A stretch of 33,041 nt of DNA from an uncultured Methanobrevibacter sp. (GTDB lineage: Archaea > Methanobacteriota > Methanobacteria > Methanobacteriales > Methanobacteriaceae). The stretch lies in the NCBI RefSeq assembly GCF_902764455.1, contig NZ_CACWVY010000026.1, positions 1-33,041 of the forward strand, written 5' to 3'. The stretch's first letter is position 1; every line of letters begins with the position of its first letter. Position numbers and translations under genes: made by a program. Shown piece by piece: positions 7,919-16,177 of the stretch. Below the pieces are notes generated by a model that was given only the letters and a program-made list of their open reading frames with translations, had not been told where the DNA came from and did no database searches.

Positions 7919-8628
7919 TGTATGTTGGAGGATCTGTAATATCTTCTGTTGAATTTCATGGAAATATGTCCCTGGTTATCTTCATGTCAGGATGTCCTTT
8001 AACTTGCCGGTATTGCCATAATGTTGAACTGCTGGATGATTCAACTGAAAAATCATTTGATGAGATAAAAGGCGAAATTGAATCTTCAGCTGATTTTTTA
8101 GATGCAGTGGTGATTTCCGGAGGCGAACCGTTAATGCAAACTGATGCATTGATTGAAATATTCAGCTATGTTCGTGAAATTGGTCTTAAAACAAAATTGG
8201 ACACAAGCGGAATTTATCCCGATAAAATCAAACAGCTACTTGATTTGAATTTATTGGATTTTGTTTCACTTGATGTTAAAACAACATTTTCAAAATACAG
8301 AAAAATTACAGGTTCCAACGTTGGTTTTCAGGTTAAAAAATCAATGGAACTTATCAATGCGGATGAAAACGTTCATCTGGAAGTAAGAACTACCTATGTT
8401 CCAACATTACATACAAAAAAAGACATTATCAATTTAGTCGATGAAATTGAAGCCGACATTTACACTATTCAACAATTCAGAAATAAAAATGTCCTTGATC
8501 CTGCTTTGGAAAAAGTCGAAGTACCAAATCCACATGATTTAGCACAGCTGGCTCGTGAAGTCAAGCCATATTTCAAAGGCCAGGTTAAAGTCAAGTCAGC
8601 GGAATTCGGAGAACAAGTTATTGAATAA
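7918..8628 (+). CDS. nrdG: Radical SAM activase, anaerobic ribonucleotide reductase activating type
   Basis: A 236-residue radical SAM protein resembling the NrdG2/TIGR02495 group of anaerobic ribonucleoside-triphosphate reductase activating proteins. The cluster-binding motif CPLTCRYC uses Cys26, Cys30 and Cys33. VVISGGEPLMQ follows as the GGEP SAM-binding motif near residue 68, then LKTKLDTSGIYP. The partner reductase NrdD is not in the window, so the target is inferred from the family; a different glycyl-radical enzyme is possible. ATG 7918 overlaps the hisC stop. An unrelated-looking ASCH-TPR gene follows 19 bases later. Confidence 0.8.
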   Translation: MYVGGSVISSVEFHGNMSLVIFMSGCPLTCRYCHNVELLDDSTEKSFDEIKGEIESSADFLDAVVISGGEPLMQTDALIEIFSYVREIGLKTKLDTSGIYPDKIKQLLDLNLLDFVSLDVKTTFSKYRKITGSNVGFQVKKSMELINADENVHLEVRTTYVPTLHTKKDIINLVDEIEADIYTIQQFRNKNVLDPALEKVEVPNPHDLAQLAREVKPYFKGQVKVKSAEFGEQVIE

Positions 8629-8647
8629 ATTTTAAGGAGGAGTAAAA

Positions 8648-9784
8648 ATGCCGATTTTGTCATTTTCAAGTAATGATATAGATGTAATTACTGGTAAGAA
8701 AACAAGAACAATACGCAAAGCATGGAAAACTCCGCTTAAAGTTGGTGACAGACTTTACTGTTATTGGAATTTGGTTTCTAAAGAAAAAATGAAAATCTTT
8801 GAAGCTCTGGTAACTGATGTTGAAAACATTCCTTTTGAAGAGATTAAAGATAATGATGAATTGGCCAGAAAGGAAGGTTTTGAAGACTCTTATGACATGT
8901 TAAGGGAATTCAAAAAAATGTATGGTGGTCCGATTAAAGATTCTGAGGAATTTCAGATAATCTATTTTAAAAAACTTCACATTGACGAATGGAAAGGCGA
9001 TAAAATAGATGAAAAGGCAATGATTACCAAAAGGGCAGATATTCTTTTTGACAGCGGCAAGTTCGATAAGTCCACAATGTGCTATGATGCCGCATTAAGG
9101 CTTGACCCTGATGATGTTTATCTTCTTAACAAGCAGGGGGATAACCTCTCAAGGCTGGGAAAATTCGATGAAGCCATCGAATGTTATGACAAGGCTTTGG
9201 AGTTAGAACCTGATAACGAATATATTCTAAACAATAAAGCTATTGCACTTTTGAATGCCGGAAGAATTGATGAAGCATATAAGGCAAGTACCATTGCCTA
9301 CAATTACCGGCCGAGCAGTCCTATTGTTCTGTATTGGAGAGGATTTATTTTAGAAATGCTTGGAAGATATGATGCTGCATTGAGGGTTTATGACAAGCTC
9401 ATTGTAATCGATGGTGAAAATCCGGAAGTGTGGAATGCAAGAGGCAATCTGTTGACTGATATGGGGCATCTGGAAGAAGCTATTGAATCATTTGATAAGG
9501 CTGTTGAAGTATGTTTGGATGATTCGGAGATGGATGCAAGTGCAATCAATAGAATGGGTAATGCTTATATTGATTTGGGCAGATTTGATGATGCATTGGA
9601 ATGTTTTAATAAAGCAATATCATTGGAGCAATACAATATTGATTTTTTACTTAACAAAGGAGTTGTCCTGATGGAATTGGGCAAGTTTGAAGAGGCTGTT
9701 GATAGTTTCAACAAAGTATTGCTTAGAAATCCTGATAATGAGGATGCATTTTTCTTAAAAGAAGAGTGTTTGGAAAACTTTTAA
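8648..9784 (+). CDS. ASCH domain fused to seven TPR repeats
   Basis: A 378-residue protein with two parts. Residues about 1-115 look like an ASCH domain, a beta-barrel thought to bind RNA: ILSFSSNDIDVITGKKTRT, then PLKVGDRLYCYW and a FEALVTDV strand. Residues about 120-375 are seven consecutive 34-residue TPR repeats with the usual G-F-D/E-A-I/L-x-C/S-Y/F-D/N-K-A pattern, for example LGKFDEAIECYDKALELEP and LGRFDDALECFNKAISLEQ. No signal peptide or membrane segment is visible, so it is cytosolic. A strong AAGGAGG (8635-8641) precedes ATG 8648. It ends the glmU-nrdG operon. The function is unknown; an RNA- or nucleotide-sensing head on a protein-binding scaffold is inferred only from the domains. 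Confidence 0.8.
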   Translation: MPILSFSSNDIDVITGKKTRTIRKAWKTPLKVGDRLYCYWNLVSKEKMKIFEALVTDVENIPFEEIKDNDELARKEGFEDSYDMLREFKKMYGGPIKDSEEFQIIYFKKLHIDEWKGDKIDEKAMITKRADILFDSGKFDKSTMCYDAALRLDPDDVYLLNKQGDNLSRLGKFDEAIECYDKALELEPDNEYILNNKAIALLNAGRIDEAYKASTIAYNYRPSSPIVLYWRGFILEMLGRYDAALRVYDKLIVIDGENPEVWNARGNLLTDMGHLEEAIESFDKAVEVCLDDSEMDASAINRMGNAYIDLGRFDDALECFNKAISLEQYNIDFLLNKGVVLMELGKFEEAVDSFNKVLLRNPDNEDAFFLKEECLENF

Positions 9785-9893
9785 TTAATCTATTCTGACA
9801 TCTATCAGTACTTATTTTATTTTACTTATTTTCCAATAATCTTTTATTATTTTAAAAGTAGCTATTAATTTAATGGAAGTTTTTAATGTTGAA

Positions 9894-9934
9894 TTAGTTT
9901 TAATTATATCTGAATGTAATATAATTAAAACTAA
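9894..9934. terminator. 16-bp inverted repeat between convergent genes
   Basis: TTAGTTTTAATTATAT (9894-9909) and ATATAATTAAAACTAA (9919-9934) are perfect reverse complements around a nine-base loop. It lies between the ends of the ASCH-TPR gene and the minus-strand mutase gene, with T-rich sequence on the forward side after it. A shared bidirectional terminator is the likeliest role. Confidence 0.6.
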
Positions 9935-9955
9935 ATCGGTGATGGTTTTTTGTAA

Positions 9956-11320
9956 TTATTTTTTGTATTTTTTAATTAAACTGATTCCCCAATTGGTCAT
10001 CTCATCTGCTTTTTCCTGTGAATCTGACTCTGCAAAGCATCTGAAGATTGGTTCAGTTCCGGATGGTCTGACAATTACCCAGCCATCTTCCTTGAGGATT
10101 TTAACACCGTCTGTTAAGTCTAACTCAAAGTCAGTAGTGCTTTTGATTTCATCAGCAATACTGTTCATGACAAATTCCTTTTCATCGTCAGGACATTCTA
10201 TTTTCATTTTGCTTGAGTAATAAACAGGAAGCTCTGAAACCAGCTCTGATAAAGGCTTTTTCTCTTTAGCAACGATTTCCAGGATTTTAGCAACAGTCAT
10301 TACTGCATCTCTTCCATAGACAAAGTCCGGAAATATTAATCCTCCGTTTTCTTCTCCTCCAAAGAGCCCATCTTCATCTTTAAGTTTACGGGCAACAAGC
10401 AAATCTCCAACAGCAGTGGCAATTACTTCGCCGTTGTATTCTTCTGCAATATCATAAATGGCTTGGGAAGTTGCAACTGTTGTAACAACGATTCCTCCAT
10501 CGTTTTCTTTCAGCATTTGCTTTTCAACAAGTGTGAAAGTTTTGTCTCCTAAAACGAAATTTCCTTTCTCGTCAATACATATTGTTCTGTCTGCATCACC
10601 GTCGTGTGCAAGACCGATATCTGCACCCAATTCCTTAACGACACTGATTAACTCCTGAAGATTATCTTCAATTGGTTCAGGGTCACGACCTGGGAAAAAT
10701 CCGTCTGCCTGTGCATTTAAGGTAGTAACTTCACAACCGAGTTTTCTGATTAGATATGGTGCTGTAAAGCATCCTGCTCCGCTTCCGCAGTCAACAACAA
10801 CTTTAAGTTTAGCATCACGAATAGCTTCAGCATCTACCTTGGAGATTGCTTCGTCAACATATTCGTCGATAATCTTGTCGTTGTGGTAGATTTGACCTAT
10901 TTCGGACCAGTGTGCTCTTTTAGGTTCTTCATCAAAGTATAATTTTTCAATTGCAATGTCCATTTCATCAGGAATTCCAATACCAAATTCATCTAAAAAT
11001 TTAAGTCCGTTATATTTTGGAGGGTTGTGTGAAGCTGTAATCATTACTCCTCCATCATAATACTTGCGAACTGCATATTGGACGCCTGGTGTAGGTAAGA
11101 TTCCTAAATCCACTACGTCGCATCCGCTTGATAAAAGTCCAGCTTTAACTGCTTCTTTTAGCATTATTGTTGATGTTCTTGGGTCTCCTCCAACAGCTAC
11201 GGTTCCTTGAATCTGTGTACCATAACAGGCTGCGAGTCTTGATGCAAACTCAGGAGTTAAAACATCATTTGCAGTTCTCCTAACTCCGAAAGTTCCAAAT
11301 AATCGTTTTTTATCAGACAT
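9956..11320 (-). CDS. Second phosphohexomutase, GlmM/phosphomannomutase type
   Basis: A 454-residue alpha-D-phosphohexomutase paralogous to the protein at 2559-3896. The active-site loops are TASHNPPKYNGLKF with phosphoserine Ser97, DGDADRTICIDEKG for the metal, GGEENGGLIFPDF as the sugar loop, and RPSGTEPIFRC at the C-terminus. The sugar loop differs from the other copy, which suggests another substrate such as glucose, mannose or galactosamine phosphate. It is often annotated GlmM in methanogens. The ATG at 11320 has AGGAAAT upstream on the minus strand. It lies downstream of the OB-fold gene, 61 bases away. It may supply another UDP-sugar for wall polymers, but that is inference. Confidence 0.85.
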   Translation of the reverse strand: MSDKKRLFGTFGVRRTANDVLTPEFASRLAACYGTQIQGTVAVGGDPRTSTIMLKEAVKAGLLSSGCDVVDLGILPTPGVQYAVRKYYDGGVMITASHNPPKYNGLKFLDEFGIGIPDEMDIAIEKLYFDEEPKRAHWSEIGQIYHNDKIIDEYVDEAISKVDAEAIRDAKLKVVVDCGSGAGCFTAPYLIRKLGCEVTTLNAQADGFFPGRDPEPIEDNLQELISVVKELGADIGLAHDGDADRTICIDEKGNFVLGDKTFTLVEKQMLKENDGGIVVTTVATSQAIYDIAEEYNGEVIATAVGDLLVARKLKDEDGLFGGEENGGLIFPDFVYGRDAVMTVAKILEIVAKEKKPLSELVSELPVYYSSKMKIECPDDEKEFVMNSIADEIKSTTDFELDLTDGVKILKEDGWVIVRPSGTEPIFRCFAESDSQEKADEMTNWGISLIKKYKK

Positions 11321-11381
11321 GTTATTATTTCCTATACATTTTAATATCTTTATTTTTATTTTTCAATTAATAAAAAACTAT

Positions 11382-11783
11382 TCATTTATTAACAATTTTC
11401 AAGCTGTCTCCGCTCGACAATATCATCTCCAAATCAGAATTATATTCAGTAATCTTGCCTGTAACCTCTACTTTTTTGCCTTTAAAGTCGTTAATATCAA
11501 TATTATTCGATTGAATTTCTGCAAGCTGATTTTCAAATATTATCAGAGGCATTTGGCCGGTGCCGTCATTTATAGTTAAAAAATAGCTGCTTTTTGATTT
11601 TGAAGATGCGATGTCAGCCACCACACATTCAATATTGACTTCTTCATCTATCATTCCACGGTCTATGTCCTTAATTTTCACTTTTTTAACTTCAATTGTC
11701 GGAGTAAAGATTAGAAGACCGATAATTCCGATAAGTGAAGTTATCAAAGCTATTCTTAAAAGTTTGTCGTCTGTAATTTCCAT
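11382..11783 (-). CDS. Membrane-anchored OB-fold protein
   Basis: A 133-residue protein with an N-terminal membrane segment (residues about 9-27, ALITSLIGIIGLLIF) followed by an OB-fold of the nucleic-acid-binding tRNA_anti type at residues about 35-130. The recognisable strands are NIECVVADIASSKSKSSYF, FLTINDGTGQMPLIIFE, KKVEVTGKITEYNSDLEMIL. The short positive patch and the topology would put the OB domain either outside or inside the cell; the sequence does not settle this. No partner is evident, and a weak ribosome binding site precedes ATG 11783. Similar anchored OB domains in methanogens are uncharacterised. Confidence 0.7.
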   Translation of the reverse strand: MEITDDKLLRIALITSLIGIIGLLIFTPTIEVKKVKIKDIDRGMIDEEVNIECVVADIASSKSKSSYFLTINDGTGQMPLIIFENQLAEIQSNNIDINDFKGKKVEVTGKITEYNSDLEMILSSGDSLKIVNK

Positions 11784-11862
11784 ACATTTTCATTGTTTTT
11801 CATGTTAAAAATAGGCGATAGGATTTCAATTTGTAAAATTTATTTAATATTGGAAATATAAT

Positions 11863-12501
11863 ATGATTATGTTTGAAAATCTTTCAAAAACTGAATTGTA
11901 TGCAATGCTGTGCGGTGTTTTTACGGCATGTCTGATTATCTCAAACATCATTGCAGGTAAAACATTTGATTTTTTCTCGTTTACCTTGCCTTGCGGTGTT
12001 GTAATATTTCCAGTAATCTATATTGTTAATGACGTTTTGGCGGAAGTTTACGGCTATGAAAAAGCAAGAAAAGTAATTCTTTTAGGATTTTTAATGAATC
12101 TTGTAGCTGTAATCTGTTATAATATTACAATAATGCTTCCTGCTCCAGTATTTTTTGAAAATTCGGATGCATACAGTATTGTTCTTGGATCCACTTTCAG
12201 ATTATTGCTTGCCAGTTTTGCTGCTTATCTGGTGGGGTCTCTTGTAAATGCTAAGATGATGGTGATTTTGAAAAAGTGGAATGAAGAAAAGCTATTCGTA
12301 AGATGTATAGTTTCAACACTCTTCGGTGAAGGACTGGATGCAATAATATTTATTTTCATTGGATTTTTTGGAACAATGCCTCTGGAAGCATTGCTGGTGA
12401 TGATTTTGGTCCAGGCATTATTTAAAACAATATATGAAATTATTGTCTATCCATTAACTAAGATTGTTATAACTAAAGTTAAAGGATTGCCTGAAATTTA
12501 A
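11863..12501 (+). CDS. Queuosine precursor transporter, YhhQ/VUT family
   Basis: A 212-residue integral membrane protein of the YhhQ (DUF165, COG1738) family, which imports the 7-deazaguanine precursors preQ0/preQ1 in bacteria. About six hydrophobic segments are visible. The family signatures are ISNIIAGKTFDFF near residues 27-39, PVIYIVNDVLAEVYGYEKAR at 50-70, and STLFGEGLDAIIFIFIGFFG near 150. In an archaeon the imported base would feed archaeosine rather than queuosine. An ArcS-like gene at 27051-27959 makes that link plausible, though it is distant. ATG 11863 is preferred (TTGGAAA upstream), with ATG 11869 as alternative. Its stop overlaps the convergent ligase gene by four bases. Confidence 0.85.
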   Translation: MIMFENLSKTELYAMLCGVFTACLIISNIIAGKTFDFFSFTLPCGVVIFPVIYIVNDVLAEVYGYEKARKVILLGFLMNLVAVICYNITIMLPAPVFFENSDAYSIVLGSTFRLLLASFAAYLVGSLVNAKMMVILKKWNEEKLFVRCIVSTLFGEGLDAIIFIFIGFFGTMPLEALLVMILVQALFKTIYEIIVYPLTKIVITKVKGLPEI

Positions 12502-14156
12502 TTTCCTGTGTTGTACATGGAAATGAGTCTCTCGACAGTGTCTGCATCCATAGGACTTTTGTCCTTTCGTATATTTTTGACAACAGGGAATCTTAATGAG
12601 TAACCTGTTTCATACTCTGGAGATTCTACGATCTCTGAAAATGCAATCTCCAATACTATTTTTGGCTCTACTTTGATTTCACGGCCTTTGGTTGAAATTT
12701 CAAGCTCTTTCATTTTTCCTGTTAAGTATTCAAGGGTTGCATCATCAAGGCCTGTTGCGGCATAGGCGACACTTTTAAAATCATCATTTTCGTCTCTAAG
12801 AGCCACAAGATATGATCCTACAAAATCCCCTCTTTTTCCTATTCCGTATGTTCCTCCGATGATGACCATGTCCAGTGTTTCCGGTTCGGCCTTGTATTTA
12901 AGCATCTTTTTACCTCTAAGCCCTGGAATATATGGTTCCTTGCAGTCTTTAATCATGATTCCTTCATGTCCTCCTTCAATTGAGGATTCAAAGAGTTCCT
13001 GAAGCTCGTCAATGTTGTTTTCAGTTCCAATTTTCATTGTACTAAGGTTCATTTCATCGACAGATGTATCGACAATTTCTTCTAAAATTTCCCTTCTTCT
13101 GGATAGTGGTTCGTCAATCATTGGAACCTTGTAATATAAAACATCAAATAAGAATAATTTCAATGGAACATTTTCCATAGCTTCCTCCACATTGTGTTTT
13201 CTTCTAACGCGGTGCAGTATGTTCTGGAAAGGCAGAGGCTTTCCGTCACGTGTAGCTATTACTTCACCCTCTACGATATAGTCGTTGTGGGGTAAATACT
13301 CATTGAAGAGTTCAACGATTTCTGGAAGGGCATGAGTGATATTTTCCAGTCTTCGGGTGAATATGTTAATTTCATTGCCGTTTCTGTGGACCTGCAGTCT
13401 GATTCCATCGTATTTTGTCTCACAGATTGCACATCCCATCTCGGGAATAATTTCATCAAGGGGTGGAGCTAACTGTGCAAGCATTGGTTTGACGGGAGTT
13501 CCCGGTGTTAAATTAAGTTTTTCAAGACCTGCTGCACCTTCCTCTTTAGCTGTTCTTGCAACTACTGAAAAATCATTTGTAAGCATTTGTGCACGTTCGA
13601 CAACGGCCTTGTCAATGTTGAATGCCTGCGCTATTGCGTCACGAACGACTCCATCTCCAACACCGATTCTAAGCTCTTCAGTAATGGTTCTTGTAAGATA
13701 TTTTGCTTCGGTTGCGCTTGACTGACTTAAAAGCTCTAAAATAACTGCAATTTTACGGTTGGTTGATCTTGAACCGCTGATTTGTGACAGCTTACGTAAG
13801 CTATTGAAGACAAAATCAATTGTCAAGGGTTGTGAAAAAAATGTCATCTGTGATTTTTTGGCATATAGTTTTATGCATGCAAGCCCGATGTCTCCTTCGT
13901 CACGAACTGCATCTTCTACTGCAGCCTGTGTTGTTCCCACAGCTTCTGCAACAGCTCTTTCTACCAATTTTCCGCCAATTCCGATTTCTTCTGAACTCCA
14001 TGCCGGAAATACTACTCCTAAAATTAACAATCCGACTTTTTCAATAGTGTCTGAGTCAAGTTTCTTCAGATATTCAGCTATAATTTCTGTTTTCTCTAAC
14101 CGTTTGGTTGTTGCTTCAAGTGCTGAGTAAACGTCAACCAGTTCCTGATATTTCAT
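12498..14156 (-). CDS. lig: ATP-dependent DNA ligase
   Basis: This 552-residue enzyme seals nicks during replication and repair. The N-terminal DNA-binding domain spans about 1-210. The adenylation domain carries the nucleotidyl-accepting Lys248 in TKYDGIRLQ (motif I). Motif III (LKLFLFDVLYY), motif IV (EGIMIKD) and motif V (LKYKAEPETLDMVIIG) follow, and the C-terminal OB-fold ends with FPVVKNIRKDKSP. Length is typical of archaeal LigB-type enzymes. The ATG overlaps the thiC stop (TAATG read on the minus strand), and AAAGGTGAT inside the end of thiC is its ribosome binding site, so the two genes form an operon. Confidence 0.96.
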   Translation of the reverse strand: MKYQELVDVYSALEATTKRLEKTEIIAEYLKKLDSDTIEKVGLLILGVVFPAWSSEEIGIGGKLVERAVAEAVGTTQAAVEDAVRDEGDIGLACIKLYAKKSQMTFFSQPLTIDFVFNSLRKLSQISGSRSTNRKIAVILELLSQSSATEAKYLTRTITEELRIGVGDGVVRDAIAQAFNIDKAVVERAQMLTNDFSVVARTAKEEGAAGLEKLNLTPGTPVKPMLAQLAPPLDEIIPEMGCAICETKYDGIRLQVHRNGNEINIFTRRLENITHALPEIVELFNEYLPHNDYIVEGEVIATRDGKPLPFQNILHRVRRKHNVEEAMENVPLKLFLFDVLYYKVPMIDEPLSRRREILEEIVDTSVDEMNLSTMKIGTENNIDELQELFESSIEGGHEGIMIKDCKEPYIPGLRGKKMLKYKAEPETLDMVIIGGTYGIGKRGDFVGSYLVALRDENDDFKSVAYAATGLDDATLEYLTGKMKELEISTKGREIKVEPKIVLEIAFSEIVESPEYETGYSLRFPVVKNIRKDKSPMDADTVERLISMYNTGN

Positions 14157-15430
14157 TAAAAATCACCTTTGGCAATCTTGACGGCACAATATTCTCCACA
14201 CATTGCACACATCTCATCATCGTCAAGTTCACATTTGTCACGGTATTTTCTAGGCTTTGATTTATCCAAAGCAAGATCAAACTGTTTTTCCCAGTCAAAT
14301 TCTTTTCTTGCTTTTGCCATTGCTTTTTCCCGAGTCCATGCTGAGTCAAGACCTTTTGCAACATCTGCTGCTTCAGCAGCTATTTTTGATGCAACAACTC
14401 CTTCTTTAACATCTTCAAGACTTGGAAGTGACAAGTGCTCCGCAGGGGTTACATAACATAGGAAATTTGCACCTGATGCAGCTGCAATCGCTCCGCCGAT
14501 TGCCCCTGTAATATGGTCATAGCCTGGTGCAATATCAGTTACAAGAGGCCCCAATACGTAAAATGGGGCTCCGTGACAAATTGTTTTTTGAATTTCCATA
14601 TTTGCCTTAATCTGATTTAAAGGCATGTGGCCAGGTCCTTCAACCATTACCTGAACATTGGCATCCTGGGCTCTTTTTACAAGACCTCCAAGATTTACAA
14701 GCTCTTGAATTTGAGGGATATCGCTTGCATCGGCCAGACATCCGGGTCTTAGACCGTCACCTAATGATAATGTAATGTCATATTCATAGGATAATTCCAG
14801 AAGATAATCGTAATTTTCATATAACGGGTTTTCCAAATCATTATGGTTAATCCAGGAGGCCATGAAAGTTCCTCCACGACTTACAATTCCCATCATTCTG
14901 TTTGCATCCTTAAGCTTTTGAACAAGGTCTTTTGTAATTCCGCAATGGAGCGTCATGAAGTCCACTCCCTCTTTTGCCTGATTTTCAATGGCTTTAAAAA
15001 TGTCATCAGGATCCATGTCAATTATCTCTTTATTTTTTGCGAGTGTTACAACTCCCGCTTCGTAGATTGGAACAGTTCCAATACATAAATCAACGGCCTG
15101 CATGATTTTTTGTCTGAATAATTTCAAATCTGAACCTGTTGACAAGTCCATAAGTGCATCGGCACCATATTCCTGAGCCAGTTTTGCTTTGTTGATTTCA
15201 AGTTCTATATCATCAATCTTTGATGATGAACCGATATTTGCATTAATTTTTGTTTTAAGGCCTTCTCCAATTCCGCAAGGTTTTGAGTGACCATTGATAT
15301 TTTTAGGAATTACTACTAATCCCTTATCTATTAATCTAGCTAATTTATTTACATCAATATTTTCATATTCTGCAACAAACTCCATTTCAGGAGTGATGTT
15401 GCCTTTTTGTGCTTCACTTTTTTGAGTCAA
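14156..15430 (-). CDS. thiC: Phosphomethylpyrimidine synthase
   Basis: ThiC is a radical SAM enzyme that rearranges aminoimidazole ribotide to HMP-phosphate, the pyrimidine half of thiamine. The 424-residue protein has the short form seen in archaea: EYENIDVNKLARLIDKGLVV near the N-terminus, TLHCGI near residue 160, LSLGDGLRPGCLADA, MVEGPGHMPLNQI, and the C-terminal cluster motif MCAMCGEYCAVKI. The cysteine spacing here reads CX2CX3C. The start is a TTG at 15430 with GAGGGAT seven bases upstream; no ATG in frame lies close by. Methanobacteriales often carry two ThiC copies and this could be either. No THI-box riboswitch is visible in the 81-base upstream gap. Confidence 0.93.
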   Translation of the reverse strand: MTQKSEAQKGNITPEMEFVAEYENIDVNKLARLIDKGLVVIPKNINGHSKPCGIGEGLKTKINANIGSSSKIDDIELEINKAKLAQEYGADALMDLSTGSDLKLFRQKIMQAVDLCIGTVPIYEAGVVTLAKNKEIIDMDPDDIFKAIENQAKEGVDFMTLHCGITKDLVQKLKDANRMMGIVSRGGTFMASWINHNDLENPLYENYDYLLELSYEYDITLSLGDGLRPGCLADASDIPQIQELVNLGGLVKRAQDANVQVMVEGPGHMPLNQIKANMEIQKTICHGAPFYVLGPLVTDIAPGYDHITGAIGGAIAAASGANFLCYVTPAEHLSLPSLEDVKEGVVASKIAAEAADVAKGLDSAWTREKAMAKARKEFDWEKQFDLALDKSKPRKYRDKCELDDDEMCAMCGEYCAVKIAKGDF

Positions 15431-15511
15431 ATTTATCCCTCATGTTGACTAATCATAATTAATTATATAGTTTTAAGTATATAGAATTAATTAAAATTTT
15501 ATTCTTGGGGA

Positions 15512-16177
15512 GTGTTTAAGATAAAAGTAATATATTTTGATACCGAAACTACAGGTTTGAACTGTTTCAGCTGCAGAGTTATTGAACTTGCAATGCTTGT
15601 TTATGAAGACGGTGAAATTATTGAAGAATATGACCATTTCATTGACATTGGAGAAAAACTTGATTCTAAAATAACAAGATTGACAGGCATTACCGATGAC
15701 ATGCTGGATGAGGAAGGAATTTATGAAGATGTCATTGCCGATGATTTAAAAAAATGGCTGACTCCTGGAACTTTAATGGTTGCACACAATTGCCAGTTTG
15801 ATTTGTCTTTCATTTATAATCTGTTAAGAAGGCATTTTCCAGGTGAAGCAGACGGTATTGTTAAAAATGTGGACTGGCTTGATACGCTCACTGTTGTTAA
15901 GGACAGAAAGGAGTATCCTCACAAACTGATTGATGCAGTAGAATATTATGGGATTGAAAAGGTCAACTTCCACAGGGCAATAGATGATACCAAGGCATTA
16001 TACAATGTTACTCAGGCTTTAAAAAATGAACGTAATGATTTGGAAGAATACCTTAACATTTTTGGATACAATCCTAAATATGGGGTTAATGGTGTTAAAT
16101 TTGAGTTTATCGACTATAAACCCCAATATTATACCAAATTCATGGTTCCGGAAAATAAAATTTTACCTAAAAAATGA
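15512..16177 (+). CDS. DEDDh 3'-5' exonuclease (DnaQ-like)
   Basis: A 221-residue exonuclease of the DnaQ/RNase T superfamily. The catalytic residues are visible: Asp and Glu in FDTETTGL near residue 9, Asp in HNCQFDLSF near residue 95, and the DEDDh pair FHRAIDDTKAL near residue 155. It would trim DNA or RNA 3' ends. With no polymerase domain it is a stand-alone nuclease, so its substrate is open. The only usable start is GTG 15512, but a GGGG run ends one base before it, which is too close for a normal ribosome binding site; leaderless translation is possible. Its stop abuts the convergent marker 8 gene with no gap. Confidence 0.82.
   Translation: MFKIKVIYFDTETTGLNCFSCRVIELAMLVYEDGEIIEEYDHFIDIGEKLDSKITRLTGITDDMLDEEGIYEDVIADDLKKWLTPGTLMVAHNCQFDLSFIYNLLRRHFPGEADGIVKNVDWLDTLTVVKDRKEYPHKLIDAVEYYGIEKVNFHRAIDDTKALYNVTQALKNERNDLEEYLNIFGYNPKYGVNGVKFEFIDYKPQYYTKFMVPENKILPKK

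Noticed and set aside
9873-10220. Forward frame of 115 codons at the end of the second mutase gene
   Set aside because: Mostly antisense to the mutase gene and its terminator hairpin; no ribosome binding site and no family features.
13759-14130. Long forward frame opposite the DNA ligase gene
   Set aside because: Ser/Thr/Ala-rich translation typical of a complement frame of a coding gene; the ligase motifs on the minus strand are decisive.
15431-15511. Possible THI-box riboswitch upstream of thiC
   Set aside because: The 81-base gap is AT-rich and lacks the conserved THI-box core such as CUGAGA; only promoter-like sequence is visible.
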